DNA of 36,366 nt. Source: UBA1447 sp964612185. GTDB taxonomy: Bacteria > Bacillota > Clostridia > Oscillospirales > Acutalibacteraceae. Shown in pieces: positions 8,163-16,685 of the stretch (its first letter is position 1; each line of letters begins with the position of its first letter). The notes under the pieces were generated by a model that did no database searches, was not told the DNA's origin, and was given only the letters and a program-made list of their open reading frames with translations. The translations under genes were made by a program, and so were the position numbers. The stretch is from positions 1 to 36,366 of the forward strand of contig CAZTCR010000028.1 of assembly GCA_964612185.1 (NCBI GenBank), read 5' to 3'.

Positions 8163-8777
8163 TTATTTGATGCTATAACCCGCGTCGAACGCCTTGAGAT
8201 TCATTTCAAGGAACTTTGGGGGTACGGTTTCTTGAATAGCCGCCTGCCACACTTCTTTGGGCAAGTCCATACGGGCGGCCATTGCGCCGATTAAAACAAC
8301 ATTGACCGCTTTGACGGAACCGGCTTGTTCCGCTAATGGCAAAGCATCAATTTCGGTCACATCCGCACCGGCTGACCGGAGATTTTCGAGTACGCCCTCG
8401 GGATAAACCGCATTGCCTATGACCACAGGCATCGGGTCTATTTGCTGTGTGTTGACAATCAGCTTTCCCTCGGGCTTCATAAAGGAGAACCAACGCGCCG
8501 CCTCCAGCAGTTCGAAGGCAAGAATAATGTCCGCCTCGCCTTGTTCAATAATCGGCGAAGCAACGCTTTCACCGTATTTGACATAGGTGACAACCGCACC
8601 GCCGCGCTGGCTCATGCCGTGCACCTCGGACACTTTCACATCATAGCCCCGGCTTAATAAAGCACTGCCGAGCAGCCGGCTCGCGAGCAGTGTGCCCTGG
8701 CCGCCGACCCCGACGATCATTATACTTTTTACATCCAATTGTAACAACCCTTTCCGCTGATAATACGAAACGCTCAT
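8163..8777 (-). CDS. iorB: Indolepyruvate:ferredoxin oxidoreductase, beta (gamma-domain) subunit
   Basis: The small subunit of the IOR complex, 204 residues, with the family start IMIVGVGGQGTLLASRLLG (about 20-38 of this frame) and the conserved SEVHGMSQRGG segment. It pairs with IorA to interconvert aromatic 2-oxoacids and aryl-acetyl-CoA with ferredoxin. The start is uncertain: the ATG at 8777 has a weak ribosome site, whereas a TTG at 8738 (residue 14) lies 9 nt after GGAAAGGG and gives the length usual for IorB. The 112-bp gap to iorA is AT-rich and shows no clear promoter or terminator. Confidence 0.9.
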   Translation of the reverse strand: MSVSYYQRKGLLQLDVKSIMIVGVGGQGTLLASRLLGSALLSRGYDVKVSEVHGMSQRGGAVVTYVKYGESVASPIIEQGEADIILAFELLEAARWFSFMKPEGKLIVNTQQIDPMPVVIGNAVYPEGVLENLRSAGADVTEIDALPLAEQAGSVKAVNVVLIGAMAARMDLPKEVWQAAIQETVPPKFLEMNLKAFDAGYSIK

Positions 8778-8889
8778 AAAAACCTAACGAAATATTCCGT
8801 ACAAAATCGCATCAATCAAAGCTTTTGCTTAACTATTTTGATGTTTTTTTATCGTGAATCAGTATAAGAAATTTCAAAGTTTACAAAAT

Positions 8890-10611
8890 TTAAGATATTG
8901 CATCGAATTTACAAAGTTGCTTGCATACACCGCAGCCGACGCACTGGGTTCTGTCAATGCTCGACTTGCCGTCCTTAAAACTGATAGCCGGGCAGCCGAT
9001 GCGCATACACATTTTGCAGGATTTGCATTTGTCCCGGTCCACCTGAAGCGGTGCGCCGTGTTTGACATATTTGAGCAGCGCACAGGGACGCCTGGAAATA
9101 ATCACGGATGGTTCGTCCGCCTCCAGTTCCGCCTTTATAGCGGCTTCTGTCGCGTCCAGATTGTTCGGGTCCACAACAACCACCCGGTTGATGCCGACCG
9201 CTTTCGCGAGCAGCTCCAGGTTCACTGCCGCCGCGGGGTCGCCTTTTATCGTTTTGCCGGTTGTCGGGTTTTGCTGGTGCCCGGTCATCCCGGTGATGCT
9301 GTTGTCCAGTATAATCACAACCGAGTTGCTTTGGTTGTAAGCAATATCAATCAGCCCGGTCACGCCGGAGTGGATAAAGGTGGAATCCCCGATGACGGCA
9401 ACGGATTTTTTGGCGTTTGCCTCGTCCGCCTTGTTGCGCCCGTGGAGCATAGACACAGAGGCACCCATGCACACGCAGGTGTCCATCATACCCAGCGGCG
9501 CCAATGCCCCGAGCGTATAACAGCCGATATCCCCGCTGACGAAAACTTTGAGTTTTTTAAGCGCGTAAAAAAGCGCTCTGTGCGGGCAGCCGGCGCAAAG
9601 CACGGGCGGGCGCCCGGGCACCGTGATATCCGCGTGCAGGGACTGCGTTCCCGCCCCGAGGATTGTTTTGGCGATTAGGCTTTGGGAATATTCACCCAGC
9701 AGTGTGAATGCCGATTTACCGGTCACTTTGATGCCGTGCTTGAGGCAGTGGGATTCCAAATAGTCGTCCAATTCCTCAATGACATAAACCGTTTCGCACG
9801 AAGCGGCGAAGTTTTTAATCAAATCAACCGGCAGCGGGTAAATACAACCGAGTTTCAGGTAAGACGCGTTTTCGCCAAGGGCTTCTTTGGCGTATTGGTA
9901 ACAGGCGCCCGAGGTGATGACGCCGATTTTTTTACTATAATATTCCGCCGTATTGATTGCGGCAGTTTCTGCCCACTCGGTTTGCGCCGGTACCCGTTTT
10001 TCAACCAGTTCATGGCGGGTTTTGGCCATGGCAGGCATCATGACATATTTTTGCGCGTCTTTTGTATAGGCCTTCACACCGCCGTCCACGCGCTCCCCGA
10101 TTTGCGCCAGGCTGCGCGAATGCGCGATTCTGGTGGTTAGCCGGAGGATAACGGGGGTATCAAACCGCTCGGAAAGGTCATACGCAAGTTTGGTAAACTG
10201 AAGACACTCTTCGGAATCCGCCGGTTCGAGCATCATGGTTTTGGAAGCCAGCGCGTAATGGCGGGAGTCCTGCTCATTTTGTGAGGAATGCATACCCGGG
10301 TCGTCCGCAACAACAATAACAAGCCCCGCGTTAACCCCGGTATAGGACAAAGTGAACAGCGGGTCCGCCGCCACATTAAGCCCCACATGCTTCATGCCGC
10401 AAAAAGCGCGCGCACCGGCAATCGCCGCGCCGCCGGCCACTTCCATGGCGACCTTTTCGTTGGGTGCCCACTCGCAATACAACGCATCATATTCCGCGGC
10501 ATATTCGGTAATTTCCGTACTCGGTGTGCCCGGATAGCTTGAAACGACACGGCAGCCGGCTTCGTAAAGCCCACGCGCGACCGCTTCGTTGCCCAATAAC
10601 AGTTCTTTCAT
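8890..10611 (-). CDS. iorA: Indolepyruvate:ferredoxin oxidoreductase, alpha subunit
   Basis: The large thiamine-diphosphate subunit of an oxygen-sensitive 2-oxoacid:ferredoxin oxidoreductase. The 573-residue product has the N-terminal pyrimidine-binding domain (VVSSYPGTPSTEITE), the TPP-binding domain (GDIGCYTLG ... GDSTFIHSG ... LDNSITGMTG) and two C-terminal [4Fe-4S] ferredoxin motifs, CKSCKMCMRIGCP (about 529-541) and CVGCGVCKQLC (about 557-567). Catalyses indolepyruvate or phenylpyruvate + CoA to aryl-acetyl-CoA + CO2 with reduced ferredoxin, or the reverse reductive carboxylation. The ATG at 10611 has GGAGG five bases upstream; a frame reaching 10683 runs through a hairpin and is not used. 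Confidence 0.95.
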   Translation of the reverse strand: MKELLLGNEAVARGLYEAGCRVVSSYPGTPSTEITEYAAEYDALYCEWAPNEKVAMEVAGGAAIAGARAFCGMKHVGLNVAADPLFTLSYTGVNAGLVIVVADDPGMHSSQNEQDSRHYALASKTMMLEPADSEECLQFTKLAYDLSERFDTPVILRLTTRIAHSRSLAQIGERVDGGVKAYTKDAQKYVMMPAMAKTRHELVEKRVPAQTEWAETAAINTAEYYSKKIGVITSGACYQYAKEALGENASYLKLGCIYPLPVDLIKNFAASCETVYVIEELDDYLESHCLKHGIKVTGKSAFTLLGEYSQSLIAKTILGAGTQSLHADITVPGRPPVLCAGCPHRALFYALKKLKVFVSGDIGCYTLGALAPLGMMDTCVCMGASVSMLHGRNKADEANAKKSVAVIGDSTFIHSGVTGLIDIAYNQSNSVVIILDNSITGMTGHQQNPTTGKTIKGDPAAAVNLELLAKAVGINRVVVVDPNNLDATEAAIKAELEADEPSVIISRRPCALLKYVKHGAPLQVDRDKCKSCKMCMRIGCPAISFKDGKSSIDRTQCVGCGVCKQLCKFDAIS

Positions 10612-10660
10612 AAATCCTCCAAAATTGCCGTTTTGTCGTTGATAACCGGGTATATTTTTT

Positions 10661-10700
10661 CGCCCTAACCCTTTGAGTTTCATTTCGAAGGGTTAGGGCG
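10661..10700 (-). promoter_or_regulatory. Long hairpin in the iorA leader
   Basis: A perfect 13-bp stem CGCCCTAACCCTT / AAGGGTTAGGGCG (10661-10673 / 10688-10700) with a 14-nt loop lies 50 bp before the iorA start. On the coding strand it is followed by an A-run rather than a U-run, so it is not a classical terminator. It may be an mRNA-processing or stability hairpin between the symporter and iorA, or a REP-like palindrome. Next to it, 10719-10740 resembles a degenerate fragment of the CTCCCT...AGGGA repeat type. Confidence 0.5.
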
Positions 10701-10761
10701 GGTGTTACCAACCCTGACAAGCTCCCTATAAAGGGAATTTGCAGTTGATATTATAGCACAG

Positions 10762-12330
10762 TTACTCCGCTTCCACAACCCCGGAGTAAAAGAACTCGCT
10801 GTCTTTTTTGGAGGATGTTTTGCTTGTAACGGCACTCACAAGCAGGCACATAACGATGGATGCGACCATTGCCAGAACAGCATAGTTCGGGCCTTTGCCG
10901 GCAATGTCTTCATACACACTTGGGCCGCCGTTGAGTTTAAGCATATCGGGCGTACTTGTTGCAGCGATTTTAAGCACAAGCGCCAATTTGCACAGTGCCG
11001 GAGGCAATGCTAAAAAGAAGCCGGTTAAAATACCTGCCCATGCGCCGATTTTGTTCATGCCCTTCCAGTAAAGGGCAAGCACATACGGCGCCAGGAAGGA
11101 ACCCGAGATAATCCCCCAGGAATAGCTCATCATGTCCAATATCGGCGTCTTTGTATTGGCGACGACATAAGAGAGTGCAACAAAAAGAACGCATAAAACT
11201 CTCGTTATAGTTGTTACCCTTTTATCCGCCATGTTTTTGCTGAATACGCCTTTAATGAGATCCATGGACAAGGTAGAGCTTGCCGTGAGCGTAATTGAGC
11301 AGAGTGTAGAAACGCTCGCTGCGAGCAACAGAACAAATACGATGCCGATGAGCACAGACGGCAAATTGGAGTCATTGAGCATATTGGGTACGATATAGTC
11401 CTGCGGCGGAGCCGGGAACTTGACTTTATCCGTCGTAATCTGAGCAACCGTGTAAAACCTGTAGCAGAGTGAGCCGATAAAATAGCCGCCGCCCGCAACC
11501 AAAACAGCAAAAAAGGTGGTAATCGAGATACCTCTTTTTGCTTGGGCGTCGTCTTTGATACCGTAATATTTTTGAATCATATGCGGCAAACCCCAGGTAC
11601 CAAAGCTGGTCATTAGAACAAGGGACATGAGCGCTATCCATTGTTTGGATACGAGTTTGGGCAACCCGATATCACTTGCCGCGTATTCTTTTAAGCCCGC
11701 CAGCCCGCCGACCTGTTTGCTGCGCACAACAAAGACAATCATCAGCACAACCCCGGCCATCATCACAATGCCCTGCACGAAGTCCGCCCTGGCTTGAACG
11801 ATATAACCGCCCAGCACAAGCAGCAGCGCCGAAAGCACAGCGATGATGATCATCGCGGGCTTATCGTTCACGCCCAACAGTACCTGCGCAACCGATGAAA
11901 GGCCTTTGTAAACAGACGCGGAATAAGGAATTAAAAAGATGAAGATGACAATCGTGGCAAATATCTTCATCGCGTTGCTTTGATAGCGTTTTTCAAGGTA
12001 TTGCGGCATCGTTTTGATTTTTAAACGCTGGGTGACTTCCCTGGTTCTGCGGGCAAGTACACGCCACGCGAGCCATGCGCCGAATATGGCATTGCCGATA
12101 CCGGCGAGTATTGCCCATAAGCCAAACTTAAAACCCGTACCGCCGGCATAGCCGATAAACATCACGGCCGAAAAATATGCCGTACCGTAAGACAGTGCGG
12201 AAAGCCACGCCCCCGCGTTGCGCCCGCCGACCGAAAAATCCGCGATTCCCTTTGATTTGCGGCCCATTACCACGCCGATTGCGACCATTGCCGCGATGTA
12301 AATGCCGATTGTTACCCATACTGTTGTCAT
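10762..12330 (-). CDS. Sodium:solute symporter (SSS family)
   Basis: A 522-residue integral membrane transporter with about 13 helices, sodium-coupled, of the SSS/PutP superfamily. The N-terminal family stretch FSVGGRNAGAWLSALSYG (about 31-48), directly followed by TAYFSAVMFIGYAGG, and the later LVLMTSFGTWGLPHM are clearly visible. The substrate cannot be read from sequence; its position as the first gene before iorA, iorB, paaK and the ACT gene suggests an aryl acid or aromatic amino-acid-derived compound. The ATG at 12330 was chosen because GGGCGGG lies before it and the -10/-35 lie further upstream; the 34-residue longer frame would begin at the promoter. Confidence 0.88.
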   Translation of the reverse strand: MTTVWVTIGIYIAAMVAIGVVMGRKSKGIADFSVGGRNAGAWLSALSYGTAYFSAVMFIGYAGGTGFKFGLWAILAGIGNAIFGAWLAWRVLARRTREVTQRLKIKTMPQYLEKRYQSNAMKIFATIVIFIFLIPYSASVYKGLSSVAQVLLGVNDKPAMIIIAVLSALLLVLGGYIVQARADFVQGIVMMAGVVLMIVFVVRSKQVGGLAGLKEYAASDIGLPKLVSKQWIALMSLVLMTSFGTWGLPHMIQKYYGIKDDAQAKRGISITTFFAVLVAGGGYFIGSLCYRFYTVAQITTDKVKFPAPPQDYIVPNMLNDSNLPSVLIGIVFVLLLAASVSTLCSITLTASSTLSMDLIKGVFSKNMADKRVTTITRVLCVLFVALSYVVANTKTPILDMMSYSWGIISGSFLAPYVLALYWKGMNKIGAWAGILTGFFLALPPALCKLALVLKIAATSTPDMLKLNGGPSVYEDIAGKGPNYAVLAMVASIVMCLLVSAVTSKTSSKKDSEFFYSGVVEAE

Positions 12331-12413
12331 AAACGACCCGCCCTTCTTTACTTTAGTGCTTTTAATTTGTTCTGCTTTAAAACTTTTTATCGCTAAAGCA
12401 GCCCACGAGCAAT

Positions 12414-12443
12414 ATAATACAATATGGAACAAATACTTGTCAA
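12414..12443 (-). promoter_or_regulatory. Promoter of the symporter-ior-paaK operon
   Basis: A perfect -35 TTGACA (12438-12443) and -10 TATTAT (12414-12419, 5 of 6) are separated by 18 bp. The leader of about 75 nt contains an 8-bp hairpin CTGCTTTA / TAAAGCAG (12372-12379 / 12394-12401), which could be regulatory; no known riboswitch class is recognised. Confidence 0.75.
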
Positions 12444-12517
12444 TATCAATATGTGTAATATTTAAAAAAATTTTTCAGCATTATACTTTTCGCCTTACAT
12501 AAGATGAGACAATATGC

Positions 12518-12547
12518 AATCCCCGCAAGCGCTCGCTCGCGGGGATT
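12518..12547 (-). terminator. GC-rich hairpin after the nucleotidyltransferase gene
   Basis: A 9-bp stem AATCCCCGC / GCGGGGATT (12518-12526 / 12539-12547) follows the stop codon of the nucleotidyltransferase gene by about 25 bp. There is no strong U-tract, so it is a probable but imperfect terminator. Confidence 0.5.
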
Positions 12548-12572
12548 CAATCATCTTTATACCTGTGGGGTT

Positions 12573-13940
12573 TTACCACCCGTATACTTCGCTGCCCCAC
12601 TTCTTTTCCACCAGTGTCTGCTCGGTGTAAATGAGTGTATTGTCTTTGACATCTTTGGTCAGCAGCACCCCGGCACCAATGACACTATACGGCCCGACTT
12701 TGACACCGGGCATAATAATGGCATTCACACCCGTGCGAACATAGTCGCCCAAGAAGACGGAATCGGAATAATTACGGGCAAACTCCTTGCGGCCTTTGAC
12801 ACGCTGGATGGTGAAGCCGTCGTCAAAACGCAGGCTGCCGCAGACAGTGGCGGCGCCGAGGTCTGTGTTTTCGCCGATGATGCCGTTCATTTCCATGTAA
12901 TGGTAAAGGTAGACACGGTCCAGTATCATGCCGCTGAGCTCCGCCGCATGACTGACGATGCATTCGTTGCCGATGGTGGATTCCCCTTCCACAAAGCAGG
13001 CGTTGCGGACCTGGGTATCGTTGCCGATGACGACATTCCCTTGGATAATCGCGCCGTTTTTAATGGTGGTGTTGTCCCCGACGATAATATTGCCTTCGGT
13101 AATGACATTTTTGCCGATGCGGCTGTTTTTGCCGAGTTTGACAAAACCGCCGATGCTCGCGGTGTCATCGATAGAGGCACCCTGCGCAAGCTCGTTTTGC
13201 GTAAGTGCGGAGCAACGTTCGATGTTGATACCGGCATTCGCTTCCAAAATATGCCAGGGCTTGTCAATGTCGTACACCGGGTTTTCGGCAAGGACAGCAC
13301 CGACCGGGTTGCCCCGCCTGATTTCATCCGCGACGGATATCTCCAAGAACGCCTCGACCGGGGGCATCATGCCGACTTCCGTATAAGCAAAGCGGGCGGG
13401 ATTGTACGGCAGGATATCAAAGAATGTTGAATCAAACGCAAAACCGGCAAAAAAGTGGGTGCTTTCGTCCCGGGAATGGCCCCAGATCTCGCTGATACGC
13501 CGGCCTTCGAGCTTGCAGCCGATGTAATCGCTGCTTCTGTCCTTAACCGGGGTGACGAGTGCCTGCGGCTGATTACCCGCGTCAAATGCCTCAACGAGCT
13601 TTGCCAGGTCGGCTTTGCTGACAATCGTGTCGCCGTACAGGGCTAAAAAGCTGCCGGCTTTTATTGAATCACGGGCGCACAACAGGGAAAAGGCGGAGCC
13701 TTTGGGTGCGGGGTCTGTGATGACGGTTACATTTTTATAGTCCCTGAAATACGCCTTGATTTCTTCCGCAAACCGGCTGCCGACCAGTACGATGTTAGTA
13801 AACCCCAAGTCCGTTAGCGCATCAACCGCATAGGAAACAACGGGTTTATTGGAAACAGGCAGCATCGCCTTGCTGCGGATTTGAGCGTACGGCCAGAGTT
13901 TGGTGCCTGCACCGGCACACAGAATCACTGCGTTGTTCAT
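12573..13940 (-). CDS. Sugar-1-phosphate nucleotidyltransferase with hexapeptide-repeat C-terminus
   Basis: A 455-residue two-domain protein of the RmlA/GlmU type. The N-terminal Rossmann-like domain has the nucleotide-binding signature CAGAGTKLWPYAQIRSKAML (8-27) with the signature lysine, plus LYGDTIVS with the metal-binding Asp. From about residue 250 the sequence turns into left-handed beta-helix hexapeptide repeats (IGKNVITEGNIIVGDNTTI and similar), which often carry an acyltransferase or just trimerise the protein. It likely makes an NDP-sugar; the exact sugar is unknown. Start ATG 13940 after AAAGGA; the longer frame to 14042 crosses the promoter. The divergent dehydrogenase and aminotransferase genes suggest a shared sugar pathway. 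Confidence 0.85.
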   Translation of the reverse strand: MNNAVILCAGAGTKLWPYAQIRSKAMLPVSNKPVVSYAVDALTDLGFTNIVLVGSRFAEEIKAYFRDYKNVTVITDPAPKGSAFSLLCARDSIKAGSFLALYGDTIVSKADLAKLVEAFDAGNQPQALVTPVKDRSSDYIGCKLEGRRISEIWGHSRDESTHFFAGFAFDSTFFDILPYNPARFAYTEVGMMPPVEAFLEISVADEIRRGNPVGAVLAENPVYDIDKPWHILEANAGINIERCSALTQNELAQGASIDDTASIGGFVKLGKNSRIGKNVITEGNIIVGDNTTIKNGAIIQGNVVIGNDTQVRNACFVEGESTIGNECIVSHAAELSGMILDRVYLYHYMEMNGIIGENTDLGAATVCGSLRFDDGFTIQRVKGRKEFARNYSDSVFLGDYVRTGVNAIIMPGVKVGPYSVIGAGVLLTKDVKDNTLIYTEQTLVEKKWGSEVYGW

Positions 13941-13992
13941 AGTTAACAATCCTTTCGTTTGTACAGCATTGGTGATAAATTGTATCGGGTTG

Positions 13993-14001
13993 ATTATATC
14001 A
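13993..14001 (-). promoter_or_regulatory. Extended -10 promoter of the nucleotidyltransferase gene
   Basis: On the minus strand TGATATAAT forms an extended -10 (TGnTATAAT) with a perfect TATAAT (13993-13998). The -35 at 17 bp is weak (TTTAAT), as is usual with an extended -10. It lies about 53 bp before the start codon. Confidence 0.65.
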
Positions 14002-14189
14002 CACCATCCAACAGGATTAAAGGTTCGTCTGCTATTTTGCATAAAACCGTTGTTTGCCGGTTGTTTTGCTATTTCTAAATATCCGCTTTTTTCAAGTTGT
14101 TTTCAAGGTTCATCCTTTATGATGAAGCAGGCCATTTTATAAGCAGTAAAAGCACGGTTTAATAAAGAAAGCCTGCAATGTAATATAAA

Positions 14190-14218
14190 TTGACAAAACC
14201 GCATGGATTATGTAAAAT
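14190..14218 (+). promoter_or_regulatory. Promoter of the dehydrogenase-aminotransferase operon
   Basis: TTGACA (14190-14195) and TAAAAT (14213-14218) are spaced by exactly 17 bp. Its position rules out the start codons further upstream in the Gfo/Idh/MocA frame (14190 and 14219), which lie on the promoter itself. The leader is about 65 nt. Confidence 0.85.
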
Positions 14219-14291
14219 GTCGCTGTGCAACGAATATTTGTCAAGCTCAGCGTGCGATAAAAAACACCGAAGGAAGGCAGGTATTGGCAGC

Positions 14292-15338
14292 ATGATAAAA
14301 AAAATGGCAATGATCGGCTGCGAAGGCATCGGCGCTTACCATCTTGACCACTTGATGCAGCTTACCGACATGGTGGAACTTGCCGGCTTTTGTGACCTTG
14401 TGCCGGGTAAAGCGGAAAAGTTTTGCAAAAAAGCCCGCAGCGGCAAAGCTTACACCGATTTTAAGCAGATGTATGACGATGTCAAACCGGACATGGTTTT
14501 TATCTGTGTGCCCCCGTTTGCCCACGGGGAGATTGAGTTTGAAACAATACGCCGCGGCATCCACTTTTTTGTGGAAAAGCCGATAGCGCTCGATTTGAAC
14601 TTAGCGAAAGACATCGCACAAAAGGTAAAAGACGCCGGGCTGATTACAGCCGCCGGCTTCCAGTGCCGATACAGCAACCTGACGGAGCCGACAAAGGATT
14701 TCATTAAGCACAACAGCATCGTGCTGGTGGAAGCATCCCGCATCACAGGCGTGCCGGGCATCCCATGGTGGGCAAAAAAGAGCAGGTCCGGCGGCATGCT
14801 GGTTGAATCCACCATCCATCAGCTGGACATCATCCGTTACCTGTTTGACGAGCCGGCAACCGTATACACACAAGGCGCCAGTGGCTGGGTGAACAAGGAA
14901 GGCTGCGATGTGGAGGATGTTACAACCACCATGATCCGCTTTAAAAACGGCGCGCTCGGCGTGGTTTTATCCGGCTGTTATGCCACAGAAGGCGCGAGTT
15001 TTGACAGCAACATCACCTTCAGCGCCCGGGATAAGCGCGCGGTGCATAAAATTATTGAATCGTTGGATATTTATGAGAAGGAAGATTTTACTGCCGGTGA
15101 ATCGGCTTATTTTGTCACAAAAAATGACGGTGTACTGAGCAGCAGCGCGAAGATAACTAATTTTTGCCAGGAAGGTGATGCGGGTGTCATTTGTGACCGG
15201 ACATTTATCGAAGCTGTCATCAGCGGTGACGCCTCCAAAATTAGATCTCCCTATGAGGACGCAGTCAAGAGCCTCGCATTCGGACTTGCTTGCAACAAAT
15301 CCATCGAAACCGGGCAGCCGGTAACGATTGAGTATTGA
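14292..15338 (+). CDS. Gfo/Idh/MocA family NAD(P)-dependent oxidoreductase
   Basis: A 348-residue soluble dehydrogenase acting on a sugar or cyclitol hydroxyl. It has the N-terminal Rossmann fold (MAMIGCEGIGAYHLDHL), the family EKP motif in FVEKPIALD (about residues 95-103), and the C-terminal substrate domain with GGMLVESTIHQLDIIRYL containing the usual D/H residues near the active site. The glycine motif reads GCEGIG instead of GCGGIG. I chose ATG 14292, since earlier starts lie on the promoter; GGAAGG is 17 nt upstream, so ribosome binding is only moderate. The aminotransferase gene follows after 32 bp, a pairing that commonly oxidises a hydroxyl and then transaminates the keto product. 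Confidence 0.9.
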   Translation: MIKKMAMIGCEGIGAYHLDHLMQLTDMVELAGFCDLVPGKAEKFCKKARSGKAYTDFKQMYDDVKPDMVFICVPPFAHGEIEFETIRRGIHFFVEKPIALDLNLAKDIAQKVKDAGLITAAGFQCRYSNLTEPTKDFIKHNSIVLVEASRITGVPGIPWWAKKSRSGGMLVESTIHQLDIIRYLFDEPATVYTQGASGWVNKEGCDVEDVTTTMIRFKNGALGVVLSGCYATEGASFDSNITFSARDKRAVHKIIESLDIYEKEDFTAGESAYFVTKNDGVLSSSAKITNFCQEGDAGVICDRTFIEAVISGDASKIRSPYEDAVKSLAFGLACNKSIETGQPVTIEY

Positions 15339-15370
15339 ACCCATTTAACTGAAAGGATATTGAATCAGAA

Positions 15371-16585
15371 ATGAGCAAATTAGCATTGAACGGCGGAAAC
15401 CCCGTTAAAACCGACACTTTCCCGAAATGGCCGATGTATGACGCAAAAGAGGAAGAAGCACTTGTAAAAGTGCTGCACAGCGGTGTTTGGGGAACGCTCG
15501 GCAGCGAGGTGTTGGCATTTAATCAAAAATTCGCCGCTTACCAGGGCGCAAAATATGCCATCGGCGTAACCAACGGTACACACACACTGGAGATTATCCT
15601 GCGCGCGCTCGATATCGGCATCGGCGACGAAGTCATCGTCCCGCCTTATACCTTTAATGCCACGGTATCCTCCGTGCTGATGGTTGGCGCAACGCCGGTT
15701 TTTGCCGATTTGGACGGCGACACCTATAACATCGACCCGGCGATTGTTGAAAAGGCAATCACCAAAAACACCAAAGCCGTTATCCCCGTGCATATCGGCG
15801 GCAGAGCGTGCGATATGGATTCCATTATGACCATCGCGAACAAGTATAATTTGTTTGTGATTGAAGACGCCGCGCATGCTGTCGGTTCCGAATGGAAAGG
15901 GACAAAAGTCGGTACCATCGGCAATGCCGGTTCCTTCAGCTTTCAGGCGAGTAAAAACCTGACTGCCGGCGAGGGCGGCGCGATCACCACAAACGACGAA
16001 GACTTGTACGATAAATGTTTTTCCATCCACCATTGCGGCCGCGACATGAAAAGCGGGCTGTGGTACGACCATCCCTTTATGGGCACAAACGCGCGTTTGA
16101 CCGAATGGCAGGCGGCAATTTTAAATGTTCAGATGGACCGTTTGGACGAGCAACTTGAATTGCGGATGAAAAACGCGGCATATTTGAACGATAGATTAAA
16201 GGAACTCCCCTGCACCGGCATCATGACACCGGATGAGCGCGTTACCAGAAACGCTTACCATCTGTTTGTGTTTAAATACTTTGCCGAAAAGTGCAAAGGC
16301 GTGCCGAGAGCCAAGTTTATTGAGGCCATGAAAGCGGAGGGTATCCCCTGCGCGCCCGGCTATGTCTGCCTTTACAAACAAGGGCTTTTAGCTTCCCCGC
16401 AGGCCAAGCGGATACTGCGTGCCGACGCGAATTATGATATTTTCCTGCCAAATGCCGAAAAAGCCTGTTATGAGGAAGGCATGTGGCTGTACCAATACAT
16501 GCTGTTGGGCACACAAAAGGATATGGACGATATTGTTGAAGCCGTTGTAAAAGTTTACGAAAACGCGGATGAGCTGCTGAGGTAG
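15371..16585 (+). CDS. DegT/DnrJ/EryC1/StrS-type PLP aminotransferase
   Basis: A 404-residue aminotransferase of the sugar/cyclitol class that transfers an amino group to a keto-sugar or keto-cyclitol. It shows the family start LALNGGNPVK, the substrate loop VTNGTHTLEIILRAL, VIEDAAHAVGS with the Asp contacting the PLP ring, and the Schiff-base lysine in SFSFQASKNLTAGEGG. The close relation to Gfo/Idh/MocA partner genes points to an amino-sugar or an aminocyclitol such as scyllo-inosamine, but the substrate is not proved. AAAGGA about 13 nt before the ATG. A strong bidirectional terminator follows. Confidence 0.92.
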   Translation: MSKLALNGGNPVKTDTFPKWPMYDAKEEEALVKVLHSGVWGTLGSEVLAFNQKFAAYQGAKYAIGVTNGTHTLEIILRALDIGIGDEVIVPPYTFNATVSSVLMVGATPVFADLDGDTYNIDPAIVEKAITKNTKAVIPVHIGGRACDMDSIMTIANKYNLFVIEDAAHAVGSEWKGTKVGTIGNAGSFSFQASKNLTAGEGGAITTNDEDLYDKCFSIHHCGRDMKSGLWYDHPFMGTNARLTEWQAAILNVQMDRLDEQLELRMKNAAYLNDRLKELPCTGIMTPDERVTRNAYHLFVFKYFAEKCKGVPRAKFIEAMKAEGIPCAPGYVCLYKQGLLASPQAKRILRADANYDIFLPNAEKACYEEGMWLYQYMLLGTQKDMDDIVEAVVKVYENADELLR

Positions 16586-16629
16586 CGGATACACCACAAA
16601 AATCACCTGCAGGTAGATAATATTTTAAA

Positions 16630-16664
16630 CGGGGACGGCTTTATACAGCTGTCCCCGCGTTTTT
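16630..16664. terminator. Intrinsic terminator between convergent genes
   Basis: The stem CGGGGACGGC / GCTGTCCCCG has one G-U pair and an 8-nt loop, followed by GCGTTTTT on the plus strand. On the minus strand the hairpin is followed by TTTAAAATATT. It separates the convergent aminotransferase and ATPase genes and likely works both ways, best on the plus strand. Confidence 0.85.
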
Positions 16665-16685
16665 GGTTGAATGGTTACCTTTGAA

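Noticed and set aside
8854..9678. 274-codon plus-strand frame opposite iorA
   Set aside because: Antisense to iorA, whose motifs are unambiguous.
12331..12413. Possible riboswitch in the symporter leader
   Set aside because: Only one simple 8-bp hairpin is visible and no known aptamer consensus could be matched.
12504..13430. 308-codon plus-strand frame opposite the nucleotidyltransferase
   Set aside because: It starts in the terminator hairpin and lies antisense to conserved hexapeptide repeats.
14190..14291. N-terminal extension of the Gfo/Idh/MocA protein
   Set aside because: The -35 and -10 boxes lie at 14190-14218, so upstream start codons are on the promoter and not in the transcript.
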